Source of the DNA: Lotus japonicus
Taxonomy: Eukaryota > Streptophyta > Magnoliopsida > Fabales > Fabaceae
NCBI RefSeq assembly: GCF_012489685.1
Contig: NC_080043.1
Location: 57,124,289-57,188,288, forward strand
Length of the DNA stretch: 64,000 nucleotides
Direction: 5' to 3'
Shown here: positions 33,538-43,816 of the stretch, in pieces
Layout of the letters: every line of letters starts with the position of its first letter
Numbering within the stretch: the first letter of the stretch is position 1
Translations under genes and position numbers: made by a program
Notes under the pieces: model-generated
Databases searched by the model: none
What the model saw: only the letters and a program-made list of their open reading frames with translations
Told to the model about the DNA's origin: nothing

Positions 33538-34029
33538 ATTTATTTGTTGTTTCATTTTGTTTAAGTCAAGATTTGTTTTGGGCTTTGCCCTTTTGTTTGT
33601 TGTTGTTTAAGACATGTATGGGCCACACCCTTTTCTTATCTTTAATGAAGTTCTTGTGAGTTTAACTGTTGTTACCTTGAAGTTGTTATTTACTGAATTT
33701 TTTTAACGTTTAGGTTTATATACCTTAGCCGATTTTTCGACGAGGATTGGTTTCTAGTGGCCACTAGAATTGCCAAGGCTTTTGATACTTGATGGCGATA
33801 CTTTCTTATTCCGAAAGGATTATTCGCGGTATTTTATACCCTGATACGACTTGCACCGCATAATTTCGTAATATAAATCAAAGAATAAACAATTTCTTGA
33901 AATGATTTTTTCATTACTTTCCATACATGGGAGCAATTGTCCCTTCATTCTTTACATATGCCGCCTCATTAAAAACCTTTCCAAAGAAAGGGAAAAAGAG
34001 TGCGGCTTCATTCATTTTTGTTGTTCCCC

Positions 34030-35592
34030 TTAGCTAAAATACTGCTTCAAATGTGAGGCGTTCCATGTTCGTGGAATCTTTTGACCATTAAGTTGTTCCA
34101 ATTTATAAGCCCCCCCTCCAACATCACCAATTATCCTGTAAGGCCCGCCCCAATTGGGCGAAAGTTTGTTATGCTTGTCGGGTATAGTATTCTTTCGAAG
34201 CACCAAGTCTCCTACCCTCATAGTTCTTGGAACCACTTTCGTTGCGAATTTCCTTGCAACCTTCACCTTCCCCACCTCATTCCTTAAGTGTGCCTCCCGT
34301 TGTTCCTCAGGCAGCATGATCAGATTCGCTATCAAACTTTCCCCATTGTCGTCCTCATTAAACCGGGTTACTCGCCAGCTTTGGTTTTCAACTTCTACAG
34401 GGAGCATGGCATCAGTTCCATAAGTTAGACGATATGGGGTTTCCTTCGTGCTTGTCTGCTCAGTCGTGTTATATGCCCATAGGACGCCTGGTAGTTCCTC
34501 CGCCGAAAGACCTTTCGCCTCATCCAATTTTTTCTTTAAGCCCTTCAGAATAACCTTGTTGGTTGATTCTGCCTGTCCATTAGTCTGTGGATGTTCCACT
34601 GATGCAAATCGCATTTCAATTCCCATCTCCGCACAAAATTCCCTGGTGACATTGCTTGTGAATTGAGTCCCATTGTCCATTACCAAGGCCATGGGGACCC
34701 CAAACCTGCACACAATTCATCGCCATAGAAAATTCCTGACTTTGGCGGCGGTAATAGTCGCCACTGCTTCCGCTTCTATCCATTTAGTGAAATAATCAAC
34801 CGCCACAATGATATACTTCATTTGTGCCTTTGCTACTGGGAATGGTCCCAAAATGTCAGTCCCCCACATAGCAAATGGCCAAGGTGTCATCATGGTTGTT
34901 AACTCTTCAGGCGGGGCTTTATGTAAGTCAGAAAAAACTTGACATTTTTCATACTTCTTGACGTATTCCAAACAGTCATTTTTCATCGTCGGCCAGTAAA
35001 ATCCTGCCCTCAATACCTTTACTGCCAATGATCGCCCACCTATGTGACTAGAGCATACTCCTTCGTGAACTTCCGCCATGATACCCAGGGCATCTCTTGT
35101 GTCAACACATTTGAGCATAGGAGACATAATTCCCAGCCGATATAGCTCACCGTCTACCAGTGTGTAAAAACTTGCCTCCCTACGCTTTTCTTTTGTGTTC
35201 ATATCATTATCCTTCGGAGGATTTTTAAGGAAAGCCTTGACTGGCTCCATCCATGAAGGCTCGCCTTCAATCACTGACTTCACTTCTTTTAACTTAACTT
35301 CCACCAAGCCAATACTGGGGCGAGGAAGGGTTTCCTGTATGACCGTTTGATAGTTTCCCAAGCGCCCCGTACTGGCCAATTTTGCTAGCACGTCAGCCCT
35401 TTCATTTTGACTTCTTGGAACATGTTCAATCCTGATCTTCTCTATCTCCATCATTAATCTATGTACCACTTCCAGGTATTTAGAAAGTTGTGGGTCCTTC
35501 ACTTGATATTCGCCTTTTACTTGTTTAACAACCATCTGTGAGTCGCCTTTAATGAATAATTTCTGGACACCTAATTCAATGGCAAGCCTCAA
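34030..35592 (-). pseudogene. Tat pol: RNase H end and integrase, with a nonsense stop
   Basis: 35592-34717 holds the end of RNase H (GDSQMVVKQVKGEY, HVPRSQNERADVLAKLA) and the start of integrase (zinc-binding HIGGR and CLEYVKKYEKCQVF, then WGTDILGPFPVA and FTKWIEAEAV). A TGA just after NFLWR splits it from 34713-34030, which carries the remaining core (VMDNGTQFTS, HPQTNGQAEST) and the C-terminal domain (LSPNWGGPYRI, WNASHLKQYFS). All three acidic core positions survive; only the stop breaks the product. Confidence 0.85.
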
Positions 35593-35613
35593 TCCAACGA
35601 TTAGTGCCTCGTA

Positions 35614-36480
35614 TTATGATTGGTTGTTGCTCGCCTTAAACTCGAATTTCAAAGATTGCTCGATGACCATCTTATCCGGGCTTTCAATAGTTATTCTTGC
35701 CCCGCTTCCCGTGTCGTTGGAGGATCCGTCAACGGACAGGACCCACTCTCCCTTAGTTTTCTCGCCTTCTGTGGGTGTTAGTTCCGCCATAAAGTCAATC
35801 AAACTTTGGATTGTAACTTGGCCCCTTGGCTCATACTGTATATCATATTCAGACAACTCGACTGACCAGCTGACCAACCGCCCTGACAAATCGGGTTTCT
35901 GGAGTACCTGCCTTAAGGGAACATCAGTTTTAACTCTGATTTGGAAACTTTGGAAGTATGGCCTAAGGCGCCTCGCTGTTTTTAGAATTGCCAAGGCTGC
36001 CTTTTCAATTTTTTGGTATCGCAATTCAGCACCTTGCAGAGTTTGAATCACAAAATATACAACCTTCTGCCTTTTCCCTTCTTCCTGAAGCAACACTGTA
36101 CTGACCGCCTTATCCGTGACTGCCAAATAGAGCGTCAAAGGAACGCCTGGTGTGGGCTTGGATAGTACCGGTAGCGTTGCTAATGATTCTTTCAATTTGA
36201 TAAAAGCTTGTTCACATGCCTCGGTCCATTGAAACTTCGAGTTCTTTTTCAAACAAGTGAAGAACGGAGTCGCTTTGTCTCCCGCCATTGGCAAAAAACG
36301 TGCTAAGGCAGCCATGCGTCCTGTTAAACGTTGTACTTCCTTGACACTTGTTGGGCTTTTCATTTCCAAGATCGCCTTGCCTTTATCGGGATTTACTTCT
36401 ATCCCCCTTGATGTTAACATGAATCCCAGAAACTTTCCCCCTTGAATCCCAAATGAACATTTCTCGGGATTTAATTTCAT
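35614..36480 (-). pseudogene. Tat pol: RT end, RNase H start, frameshifted
   Basis: It starts MKLNPEKCSFGIQGGKFLGF, directly continuing the upstream RT frame after what looks like a one-base deletion in an A run near 36480. It carries the RT thumb and the RNase H domain (LSVDGSSNDTGSGA) and ends at a TAA after ASNNQS where relatives read AEYEAL, a nonsense change of the Glu codon. Confidence 0.8.
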
Positions 36481-38330
36481 TCGATATTTCTTAGTTGAGC
36501 AAATGCTTCCCTGAGATCATCGCCATGGTCACTGGACTTGGCGGACTTAACAATCATATCTTCCACATATACTTCCATATTCCTTCCAACTTGGCTTGAA
36601 ATTTTTTTATCCATGAGGTGTTGGTATGTAGCTCCCGCATTTTTCAAACCAAAAGGCATAGTTTTGTAACAATAATTCGCCTGATTAGTCATGAATGCTG
36701 TACTTTCCTCGTCCGAGGGATGCATCATGATTTGATTATACCCAGAGTATGCATCCATGAGACTTAAATGTTCATTTCCGGAAGCCCCATCCACCAATTT
36801 ATCTACATTGGGAAGAGGATATGAATCTTTGGGACACACTTTGTTCAAACTTGTGTAATCCGTGCACATTCTCCATTTCCCATTGGCTTTCTTGACCATC
36901 ACTACATTGGCGAGCCAAGTTGGGTACTGCACCTCTCGAATGAATTGAGCCTTGATTAACTTTTCAGTTTCTACTTGCATTGCCTTGTTCTTTTCATCAC
37001 TCATTCTTCGCCTTGGCTGGATGACTGGTGTCGCCCCTGGCCGTATGGCCAGTTTATGAGTGATCACATTGGGGTCAATCCCTGGTACATCATTAATTGT
37101 CCACGCAAAGAGATCTAAATTATCGCCCAAAAGGGTGATCAACCTTTCCTCCTGCTCTTTTGTTAAACTGCTGCCAATCTTTAAAACCTTATCCTTGATT
37201 TGCGCCGATTTGGTTTCTTCCAAAGGTTGTGGGCGGAAATCATCAGCATCATCCCTTGGGTCTAAACTAAACCCTTCTTGTGGAAAAATTTCTGTGATAC
37301 GGTGGCTTTCCTTGGCGGTCTTTCGCCTATAGAGCGCCACACTTGTTAAGTAACATTCTCTTGCTGCGTTCTGATCTACGCGTAGGACCCCGACCTTCCC
37401 ATTGCAGGCTGGGTATTTGACAGTTAAATGAGCGGTTGAAATTACAGCGCATAATTTGTTGAGGGTGTCTCGCCCCAAAAGTACATTGTAATTGGCTCTA
37501 CACGCCAATACTAGATACTTCACTTGAAATTTCTTGACAAACTCTCCTTCACCAAAAGCTGTTGGTATTTCCACGTATCCCCGCACATTGACACGATCCC
37601 CTGTAAATCCCACTAGGGTTCCTTTATATGGTTTCAAGTCTGACTCCTTTAACCCCAGGCGATCAAAGGCATCTCCATAAATGATGTCTGCCGAAGATCC
37701 CTGATCTAAAAACACTTTTTTCGTCATGTAATTGTTAACCCTGATTGTTACTACAATCGGGTCGTTGTCATGAGGAATTACATGTGCAAAATCCTGAGGG
37801 GTGAATATAATGTGAGAGTGATTCAACCAACATTCGCCCTCGTATGCCTCGTGCACGGAATGTACTGCCGCCACATAACGCTTTCTGGCCTTGCTAGAAA
37901 TCGTGCCCCCTCCAAATCCCCCTGCAATGGATGAGCATTCCCCAATAGGGTCACCTAATTCTTCAACTATCTCCTTTCCTTTTCCTTTGTCCCCTTGAGT
38001 TACCTTAGTGGCCTCTGGTGTTGCTGCCTCTTTAACAAAATTTGCCAGATGGCCAGCCTTGATCAGCCGGTCAATCTCCCGCCGCAAGTTCCAACAATTA
38101 TCCGTGGTGTGCCCCAACGTTTTGTGGTGCTCACACCATCTGTTTGTATCCACATTAGTTGGTGGTCGCCAAGGCGGCGGTGGATATTGCACAACATTTG
38201 TCTGTCCAACTGCTTTCAAGATGGTGCTTAGGGGAGCATTCAACTTAGTAAGTGGAACTGGAGTTGGCGAGGCACCATGTTGACCAGCCGAGGCTGTAGT
38301 GTAGTTGTACCTTGGGGATTTCTGTGCCAT
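36477..38330 (-). pseudogene. Tat gag end, protease and reverse transcriptase
   Basis: It begins with the C-terminal Gag zinc-finger-like motif CEHHKTLGHTTDNCW, then the protease (VFLDQGSSADIIY, where DQGSS replaces the usual D-S/T-G), then RT (MCTDYTSLNKVCPKDSYPLP, MPFGLKNAGATYQ, VYVEDMIVKS). The catalytic YVDD reads YVED, which would probably abolish polymerisation. The frame ends at FAQLRNIE by the frameshift at 36480. It overlaps the gag frame by 91 bp in another phase. Confidence 0.85.
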
Positions 38331-39484
38331 GTATTATGGAATCCAGGTTTGGAGTTTTGATATGGTCCAGGCCGTGGCATACGTGGAGTTTGAGCTATCC
38401 TTGTTTCCTTTCCAGCCTTGGGTTTCTCCTGCGAAACACCGCCGGACTGGGCATGTTTTCGCCCCTCCTCCCTTTCTTGCTTTTTCTGATCGTCTTGCTC
38501 AATTAGGATGAATTCCTGAACGCGAGCGCGAAGATCCATCATGTCCCTTGCTGGTCGCCTTGTTAAATCTCGATTCAAATCCCCCGCCCTAAGGCCATTT
38601 TTGAAAGACGTCAGACATACATCCGGGTTATCTTCCTCCAATTGAACAGCCATCTTACTGAAGCGCGCCATGTAGGTCTTTAGCTTCTCTCCTGGCTGTT
38701 GATGTATGCTGATGAGGTCAAACATAGTTGCTTTTGTAGTTTTGTTGGCGGAGAATTGAGTTAAGAATTTAGTAGACAAATCCGTAAAATTGTGAATGGA
38801 GAAGGGCTGTTGTCTGATGAACCACTGCATCACCATTCCCTTGAATGTTGAAGGCAACAATCTGCACTTTACCTCGTCCGTCGCCCCACCAATTACCATC
38901 TTGGTGTTGAAGTACCTCAAATGTTCCATGGGATCAGAATCGCCCGAAAAGGCGTCTAATGTCATTGTTTGCAAATGCTTTGGTATGTCCACCTTTGTGA
39001 TGGCTGGAACAAAAGGTTGAAATTCGACGACATCCTCAGCCTCAAGACGTTGTCCCTGCTTAAAGTCTTGCCTCTGAGTTAAATACTTCACCTGGGCTTG
39101 TAACTGCTCGTTTTGGTTTTGTACCTTTTGCAAAGTATCCAACATTTGCTTCAAAGTCGCGGGTGTGATACCCGTTATCACTTCTTGTGTTTTCCTCGGA
39201 GCGCTGTTTTTAAGATCCTCTAAGTTTACGTACTCAGGCGGCGTTGATCGTCGCCTGACACCTGGATCTGATTTGGCTATCAGATCTGAGGGCTTTCCTG
39301 GAGCTAAATTCACCAGCGACGCTGGTGACTGCGCCACCGAGTGAACACCTTCCGAGGAAGCCTCCTGCTCTTGCTCTTGAAGTATTTCACGGTCGTTGTC
39401 TCGACCACCGCCGCGTCCGCCCTGACAACCACCACCTCTCCGGCGATGATCACGGCGGCCCACGCCGCACGAACGAGTCTCCAT
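38240..39484 (-). CDS. Tat-element Gag
   Basis: 414 codons. The N-terminus is Arg/Gly-rich, followed by a short coiled coil (MLDTLQKVQNQNEQLQAQ) and the retrotransposon Gag domain (DAFSGDSDPMEHLRYFNTKM, MQWFIRQQPFSIHNFTDL, FLTQFSANKTTKATMFDL, LKTYMARFSKMAVQL). It forms the particle core in related elements. The C-terminal zinc finger is in the overlapping downstream frame, so either a programmed or a mutational frameshift separates them. The start ATG is 64 bp from the LTR. Confidence 0.8.
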   Translation of the reverse strand: METRSCGVGRRDHRRRGGGCQGGRGGGRDNDREILQEQEQEASSEGVHSVAQSPASLVNLAPGKPSDLIAKSDPGVRRRSTPPEYVNLEDLKNSAPRKTQEVITGITPATLKQMLDTLQKVQNQNEQLQAQVKYLTQRQDFKQGQRLEAEDVVEFQPFVPAITKVDIPKHLQTMTLDAFSGDSDPMEHLRYFNTKMVIGGATDEVKCRLLPSTFKGMVMQWFIRQQPFSIHNFTDLSTKFLTQFSANKTTKATMFDLISIHQQPGEKLKTYMARFSKMAVQLEEDNPDVCLTSFKNGLRAGDLNRDLTRRPARDMMDLRARVQEFILIEQDDQKKQEREEGRKHAQSGGVSQEKPKAGKETRIAQTPRMPRPGPYQNSKPGFHNTWHRNPQGTTTLQPRLVNMVPRQLQFHLLS

Positions 39485-39547
39485 GAATCGTAACTCTCAC
39501 CCTCTACGTCACTGGTAGATCTAGGTTAGAGCCACAGACGGCGCCAA

Positions 39548-40104
39548 TGTTCTGTCCTAAGGTAAGCTTACGTGAAAAGAGGAATGAAAAGCAAACCTTA
39601 GCAGAGCACTAAAGTAGTAAAGATGTAATAAAAAGGTATATTCTCATTAAATGTTCAAAAAGTCTGCAGTACAAGGTGATGATCTTCCCTTTTATAGAGG
39701 GTTGGTGGTCATGACATGGACTTTTCCTACATTTGGGCCTTACAACTAGGGCCCAAATCCCTATTCACATAAGACAAATCCAGAAGAATCTTCCAGCTGG
39801 CTTGTTGGTCCGCCTAAAGAGAAGGGCGAGAATCCTCAATGTTTCACCAATTCCCGCCCGGTCTTCCTTCGTCTGGCTGACTCCTTGTTTTGGGCGGGCA
39901 TTTATATCCCGCCCAGTCCAACCACTACTCTGTTTCATTCCCAATTCTATTGATCCTCAAACTCGTGTCCCATGGAGGCAGCAACATCATTATCATTGTC
40001 ATAAATGGCACTTCCCTCGTTGAAACCACACAACCCCATCTCAAATGTTTCCATTTTTCAACATTCCACCATTCCATCTCAAATGTTTCGAGCAGGCTAC
40101 AACA
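39548..40104 (-). repeat. 5' LTR of the Tat element, about 557 bp
   Basis: The inner edge is TGTTCTGTCC at 39548, next to the PBS (TGGCGCCGTCTGTGG on the minus strand, tRNA-Asp-like first nine bases). A TATA box CTATAAAAG is read on the minus strand at 39697-39689. The outer edge (CTACAACA, ~40104) is inferred because Athila sequence begins at 40108. Confidence 0.6.
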
Positions 40105-40536
40105 ATGTGTAAGATCAAGTTTTGATCTAGGAGTACAACTCTATGTTTTGATGATTGATGACCCTATGTTAGTAGTGGTTTTAGGGTCATTTACTTGAGT
40201 GTTTTTGAGTCTTTTTCTTTGTCTCATGTAGTGTTTCATGCATTCTCATGCATTTTTGTGTTTATTTGAGTTTGAGTTTAGTTTTCGTAATTTATTAGTT
40301 TTATGAGGGTTGTTTTTGCATTTTTAGGAAGTTTGGGGCTTGCATTTGTTTTGCCATGTTTTTATGAGGACTAAGGTGGTTAAAAGCCCTTTGAATTTCT
40401 TGATTTTACTCCTGGTCTTTTTCCTTAAGTGCTTCAGCAGGTTACACATTGAAGAAGGAAGGCCAAGGTGCAAAGGAATTGAAGAAAGCATTCAAAGGGG
40501 GGTTACAAAAAGCTGAAAAGCCACGTCCTATCTTTT

Positions 40537-40716
40537 GCCAATAGGGCTTGCGGAAAATGGGCCCCCAATTGGGAAAGGCCATTTAGAGTCGAGAAGACGC
40601 TACCTAATAATGCCTACGTGATTAAGGAATTGGGCAATCAACGTCAATGCGTTACAATAAATGGCAAGTACCTAAAAGCGTATAATCCAATGTTGCATGA
40701 AATCAAAATCGAATAA
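40537..40716 (+). pseudogene. C-terminal tail of a gypsy integrase
   Basis: Sixty codons read GKWAPNWERPFRVEKTLPNN through INGKYLKAYNPM to a TAA, matching the end of Ty3/gypsy Pol (PNWEGPFRV type). Nothing upstream belongs to the same pol. Bases 40582-40602 recur as an exact inverted copy at 41474-41494. The antisense ORF 40810-41289 follows, convergent. Confidence 0.7.
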
Positions 40717-40809
40717 AAGATAAAGTGTCGAAATTGCCAAATTGAAAATGTTTCATTAATCAAGAGGAACATTACAGATATGGCAAAGATTCAAAAAGAA
40801 TTAAAAAGC

Positions 40810-41289
40810 CTAGAACGGAAGGCTGGCTTTATAGCCATCATATCTAGCCTGCATGGGTTCTAGTCGATCCACCAGCGCCGCCATCTGGCCCTCAAGTCGA
40901 GCCTTCTTTTGACGAGCAGCTAGGTCTTCTAGGGAAACTGAGGATATCTCGACAGCTAGTCGAACTAGGCCTTCCGGGTCTTGTTGGCCCAATGAGGCTT
41001 GGAGAAAATTGAATTTCTCCTTCAACTCATCAATCTGGTATTCCGGAAAGAACACCATCACTGAAAGCTCCCTGAATTCTTCAAACAGGGGCTTGGCTTC
41101 CAAGAGTAGCCCCCGGAATTCTTGAAGAGAAACTCTAACGCGTGCAATGATAGGCCTGTGGAGCAGTTGATCAATGAGCCCTAAAAGCTCATCAAGGCAA
41201 GAAGAAGACTCATACATGCCTTGAAAAAGGTTATCCTGGAAAGCCAGGTCTCTAATACGGCGAAGAATAAGCCTGTTATCCATAATCAA
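40810..41289 (-). CDS. Small antisense ORF A, 159 aa, unknown function
   Basis: Not a recognised family. The product is predicted to be mostly helical with heptad-like Leu (LDELLGLIDQLLHRP, SLQEFRGLLLEAKPLFEEF, LEGQMAALVDRLEPMQ) and ends SLPF. No signal peptide or membrane segment. It lies antisense to and 94 bp from the integrase tail. On its own strand a TATA-like TATAAAT lies about 85 bp upstream of the ATG (41379-41373). It resembles ORF B (51066-51458): both begin with a short basic helix, share an AF-x-[DE]-[DN]-LF motif near residue 16, and end PF. The start is the first Met; MDN two codons later is equally possible. Confidence 0.55.
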   Translation of the reverse strand: MIMDNRLILRRIRDLAFQDNLFQGMYESSSCLDELLGLIDQLLHRPIIARVRVSLQEFRGLLLEAKPLFEEFRELSVMVFFPEYQIDELKEKFNFLQASLGQQDPEGLVRLAVEISSVSLEDLAARQKKARLEGQMAALVDRLEPMQARYDGYKASLPF

Positions 41290-41509
41290 AGATGAAGGTT
41301 CTTAGTAGCAGGAAGAAGATGAGAATGGAGAAAGGAGAAGTTACTGATGAGAAAGGAGTAAAAAACGGCTTCATTTATAATAGGAATGTAACAAACAGTC
41401 ACATTAATGCGGGGCATGCAGTTGCCAAAGCGTCAGCCAAACATGGCAAGCCACGTCAGCCAAACCCTCTAAATAGCGTCTTCTCGACTCTAAAAGCTGG
41501 CGTTCCAGC

Positions 41510-41610
41510 GCCTTCACCTGGCGCTCCAGCGCCAGCACTCCAGAAGCTGGAGTTTTGCTTCTGCCTCATGGGCGCTCAAGCGCCCCAGGGCAGCGCTTGA
41601 GCGCCCCAGC
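41510..41610. repeat. GCGCT/AGCGC palindrome cluster
   Basis: Repeated GGCGCTCCAGCGCC, GGGCGCTCAAGCGCCCC and CAGCGCTTGAGCGCCCC words, just 5' of the Athila TATA box. The same words recur at 45327-45420. They could form small hairpins or serve as regulatory repeats. Confidence 0.65.
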
Positions 41611-42441
41611 TCGACCATTTTTGCCTATAAAAAGCTTAGGCCATTTTGTCATGGACTTCGGATTTTCTTTGAGATTTTTACCAAGTATTGAAGCTTAGGG
41701 ATTGCTTTTGGGGCTTGTGAGAGGCTTCCACCTTGTAATTTCCAGGTTTCATTCACATTTCTTGTATGGATTCACTAGCCATGAGTGGCTAGTACTCTCT
41801 TTTGCTTTGGGTTCAATGTGAGTTCATGAATTTCTAGTCTTAATTCCTATCTCTATGCCCTTGTTCTTGAATCTACCTTATTTTTCAATTCTTTTATGCA
41901 TGATAAGCTTGGGTGCACCTTTGCTTAAGGCTAAATTGCAATCATATTGGAAGATTGTAGTAATTTGGGGACTTGGGTTGGAATTGACCTCTCTTTGCTT
42001 GCTTCTAGGAATAGAGTGGGGGATTGGTTTTGTTGGCCTGAAAATTGCATGCTTATAAACCTCATATAAATGACTAAGTACGCAAGGAATTGGGCTTAGC
42101 TTTTAGTATGAGAGAATTGCTCATGTGAGGAATCAATAAGTGTATCTAGGCTATATCAATAAGGTAGTGATTCAAGGTTTCAATTGCATAGGGTAGGTTG
42201 TCTAGGAAGGATTGGATGAACATTAACCCATAGCATTTTCATCAATTGATATTTTCATCTTTTTTCTACTGCTTATTTTGCAAACTCTTTTTAAAAACAC
42301 CACAACACCAAAATCTGAATTTTATTTGCTTTCAAACTCACAAGCTTTGAGCTTAAACCACAATTTCACTCACGGTCCCTGTGGATTCGATATTAAAACC
42401 CGGAGATATTTGTGCACTTGCAGATTGACCCAACAAGTTTT

Positions 42442-42459
42442 TGGCGCCGTTGCCGGGGA
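42442..42459 (+). other. Athila primer binding site (tRNA-Asp)
   Basis: TGGCGCCGTTGCCGGGGA, complementary to the 3' end of plant tRNA-Asp, lies six bases after the LTR end. It is diagnostic for Athila-type elements. Confidence 0.9.
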
Positions 42460-42655
42460 CTGTTTGTGGTTTTCGGTTTAAGTTACAAGTTTGTAGTTTT
42501 TAATTGCATTGAATAGGTATTACTAACCTTTCTTTGGTTGTGTATTTCAGTTTATGCACAGTAGGCTTGGCACGGATCCATTGGAGTTTGATCCGTAGCC
42601 TGAACGTACCCTCCATCGTCGTCGAGCTCAGCAAAGAGCTGCTGAGATAGCCGCC

Positions 42656-43816
42656 ATGACTGCCCATATGACGGAGGAGGAATTGCAAGCCCACATTGAA
42701 GAAAAAGTGAATGAGGCTATTGCTCAAAGACTTCAAGAGCAAGAAGCGGAGAATGCCAATCGTTCTCTTAGAGACCTCACCTCTGCTGCCATGAGCTACG
42801 ATTATCCGGGCAGCATAGTTTCCCCCGATGGCACGAGAAATTTTGAGCTGAGGCCGGCATTCATCAATTTGGTGAGCCAAAATCAGTACGGTGGAGGTGC
42901 TCTTGAAGATCCTCATGCAACCATGGAGCGGTTCATCCGCAATTGTAACACCTACAGAGTTCAGAATGTTTCAGCGGACACCATCCGCTTGAGTTTGTTC
43001 CCTTTTTCATCGAGGGATACTGCTGAAGAGTGGTTGAATTCACAGCCCCAAGGTAGCATTACATCTTGAGAGGACTTGGCTGAGAAATTCACCACAAGGT
43101 TTGTTCCAAGAGCCCTCTTGAGAAAGCTCAAGAATGACATCATGACTTTTGCTCAATCCACCGATGAAAATCTCTATGAAGCTTGGGAAAGGTTTAAAAA
43201 GCTCTTGAGGAGGTGTCTTCAACATAACCTCACCCAAGCGGAACAAGTGGCAAAGTTCTATGATGGTCTCCAATATTCTTCGAGGTTTGGCTTGGATGCG
43301 GCTTCAAACGGTGAGTTCGATGCCTTACTTCCACAAGTGGGGTACGAGTTGATTGAAAAAATGGCTATAAGGGCCATGAACTCAAGTAATGAACGCCAAG
43401 CCCGAAGGGGGATCCTAGAGGTTGAGGCTTATGATCAGCTCATGGCCTCCAACAAGCAACTCTCCAAGCAAATGAATGAGATTCAAAATGAAATGAAGAC
43501 TACCAAGATTGGTGGTCGAGTTGCCAAATTGGAGTGTGTGACTTGTGGAGGGCCACATGACAGCGAAGAATGCACAGATACTAGACCGGAGGAGGAAGTG
43601 AAGGCCATGGGTCAAGCTCGGAATGACCCATTTTCAAATACTTACAATCCAGGATGGAGGAATCACCCTAATTTCTCTTAGAGGCAAGGTAATAATGGGC
43701 AAGGAAGTGGCTTTCAAAGGCAATTTCCTAGCCAAGGTTTCCAAGGCCAAAGCTCAAGACAACCTCAAGAGCGAGGAGAAGGTGAAGGTGGTTGTTCCAA
43801 GAAAAGCTTAGAGGAG
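42656..43816 (+). pseudogene. Athila gag, two nonsense stops
   Basis: 42656-43069 begins MTAHMTEEELQAHIEEKVNE and includes PAFINLVSQNQYGGGALEDP and RLSLFPFSSRDTAEEWLNS. A TGA at 43067 replaces the Trp codon expected before EDLAEKF. The frame continues 43076-43681 (TTRFVPRALLRKLKNDIMTF, a CVTCGGPHDSEEC zinc-finger-like motif) to a TAG at 43679. Beyond it RQGNNGQGSGFQRQF still reads as Gag and runs into the protease ORF. The Gag role is particle assembly; here it is broken. Confidence 0.85.

Larger units (their letters stand above)
32728..40104 (-). mobile_element. Decayed Tat-type Ty3/gypsy element with antisense ORF
   Basis: On the minus strand: LTR 39548 to about 40104, PBS next to it (TGGCGCCGTCTGTGG), gag 39484-38240, protease-RT 38330-36477, RNase H 36480-35614, RNase H/integrase 35592-34717 and 34713-34030, then an opposite-strand ORF 32791-33537. 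No 3' LTR is present, so the distal end is lost at or near the hAT-like foldback. YVEDMIVKS and TKWIEAEAV motifs place it in the Tat lineage. Two nonsense changes and a frameshift in pol make it inactive. Confidence 0.8.
40108..42435 (+). repeat. Athila 5' LTR (chimeric), about 2.3 kb
   Basis: The right edge is firm (CCCAACA, then PBS). A TATA box CTATAAAAAG lies at 41625-41634. The left edge at 40108 (TGTAAGATCAAGTTTTGATC) is inferred; its first 49 bases match a Sirevirus LTR end. Inside lie an integrase tail (40537-40716), an antisense ORF (40810-41289) and GCGC-rich palindromes (41510-41610), so this may be an Athila LTR fused to other retroelement pieces. Confidence 0.55.
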
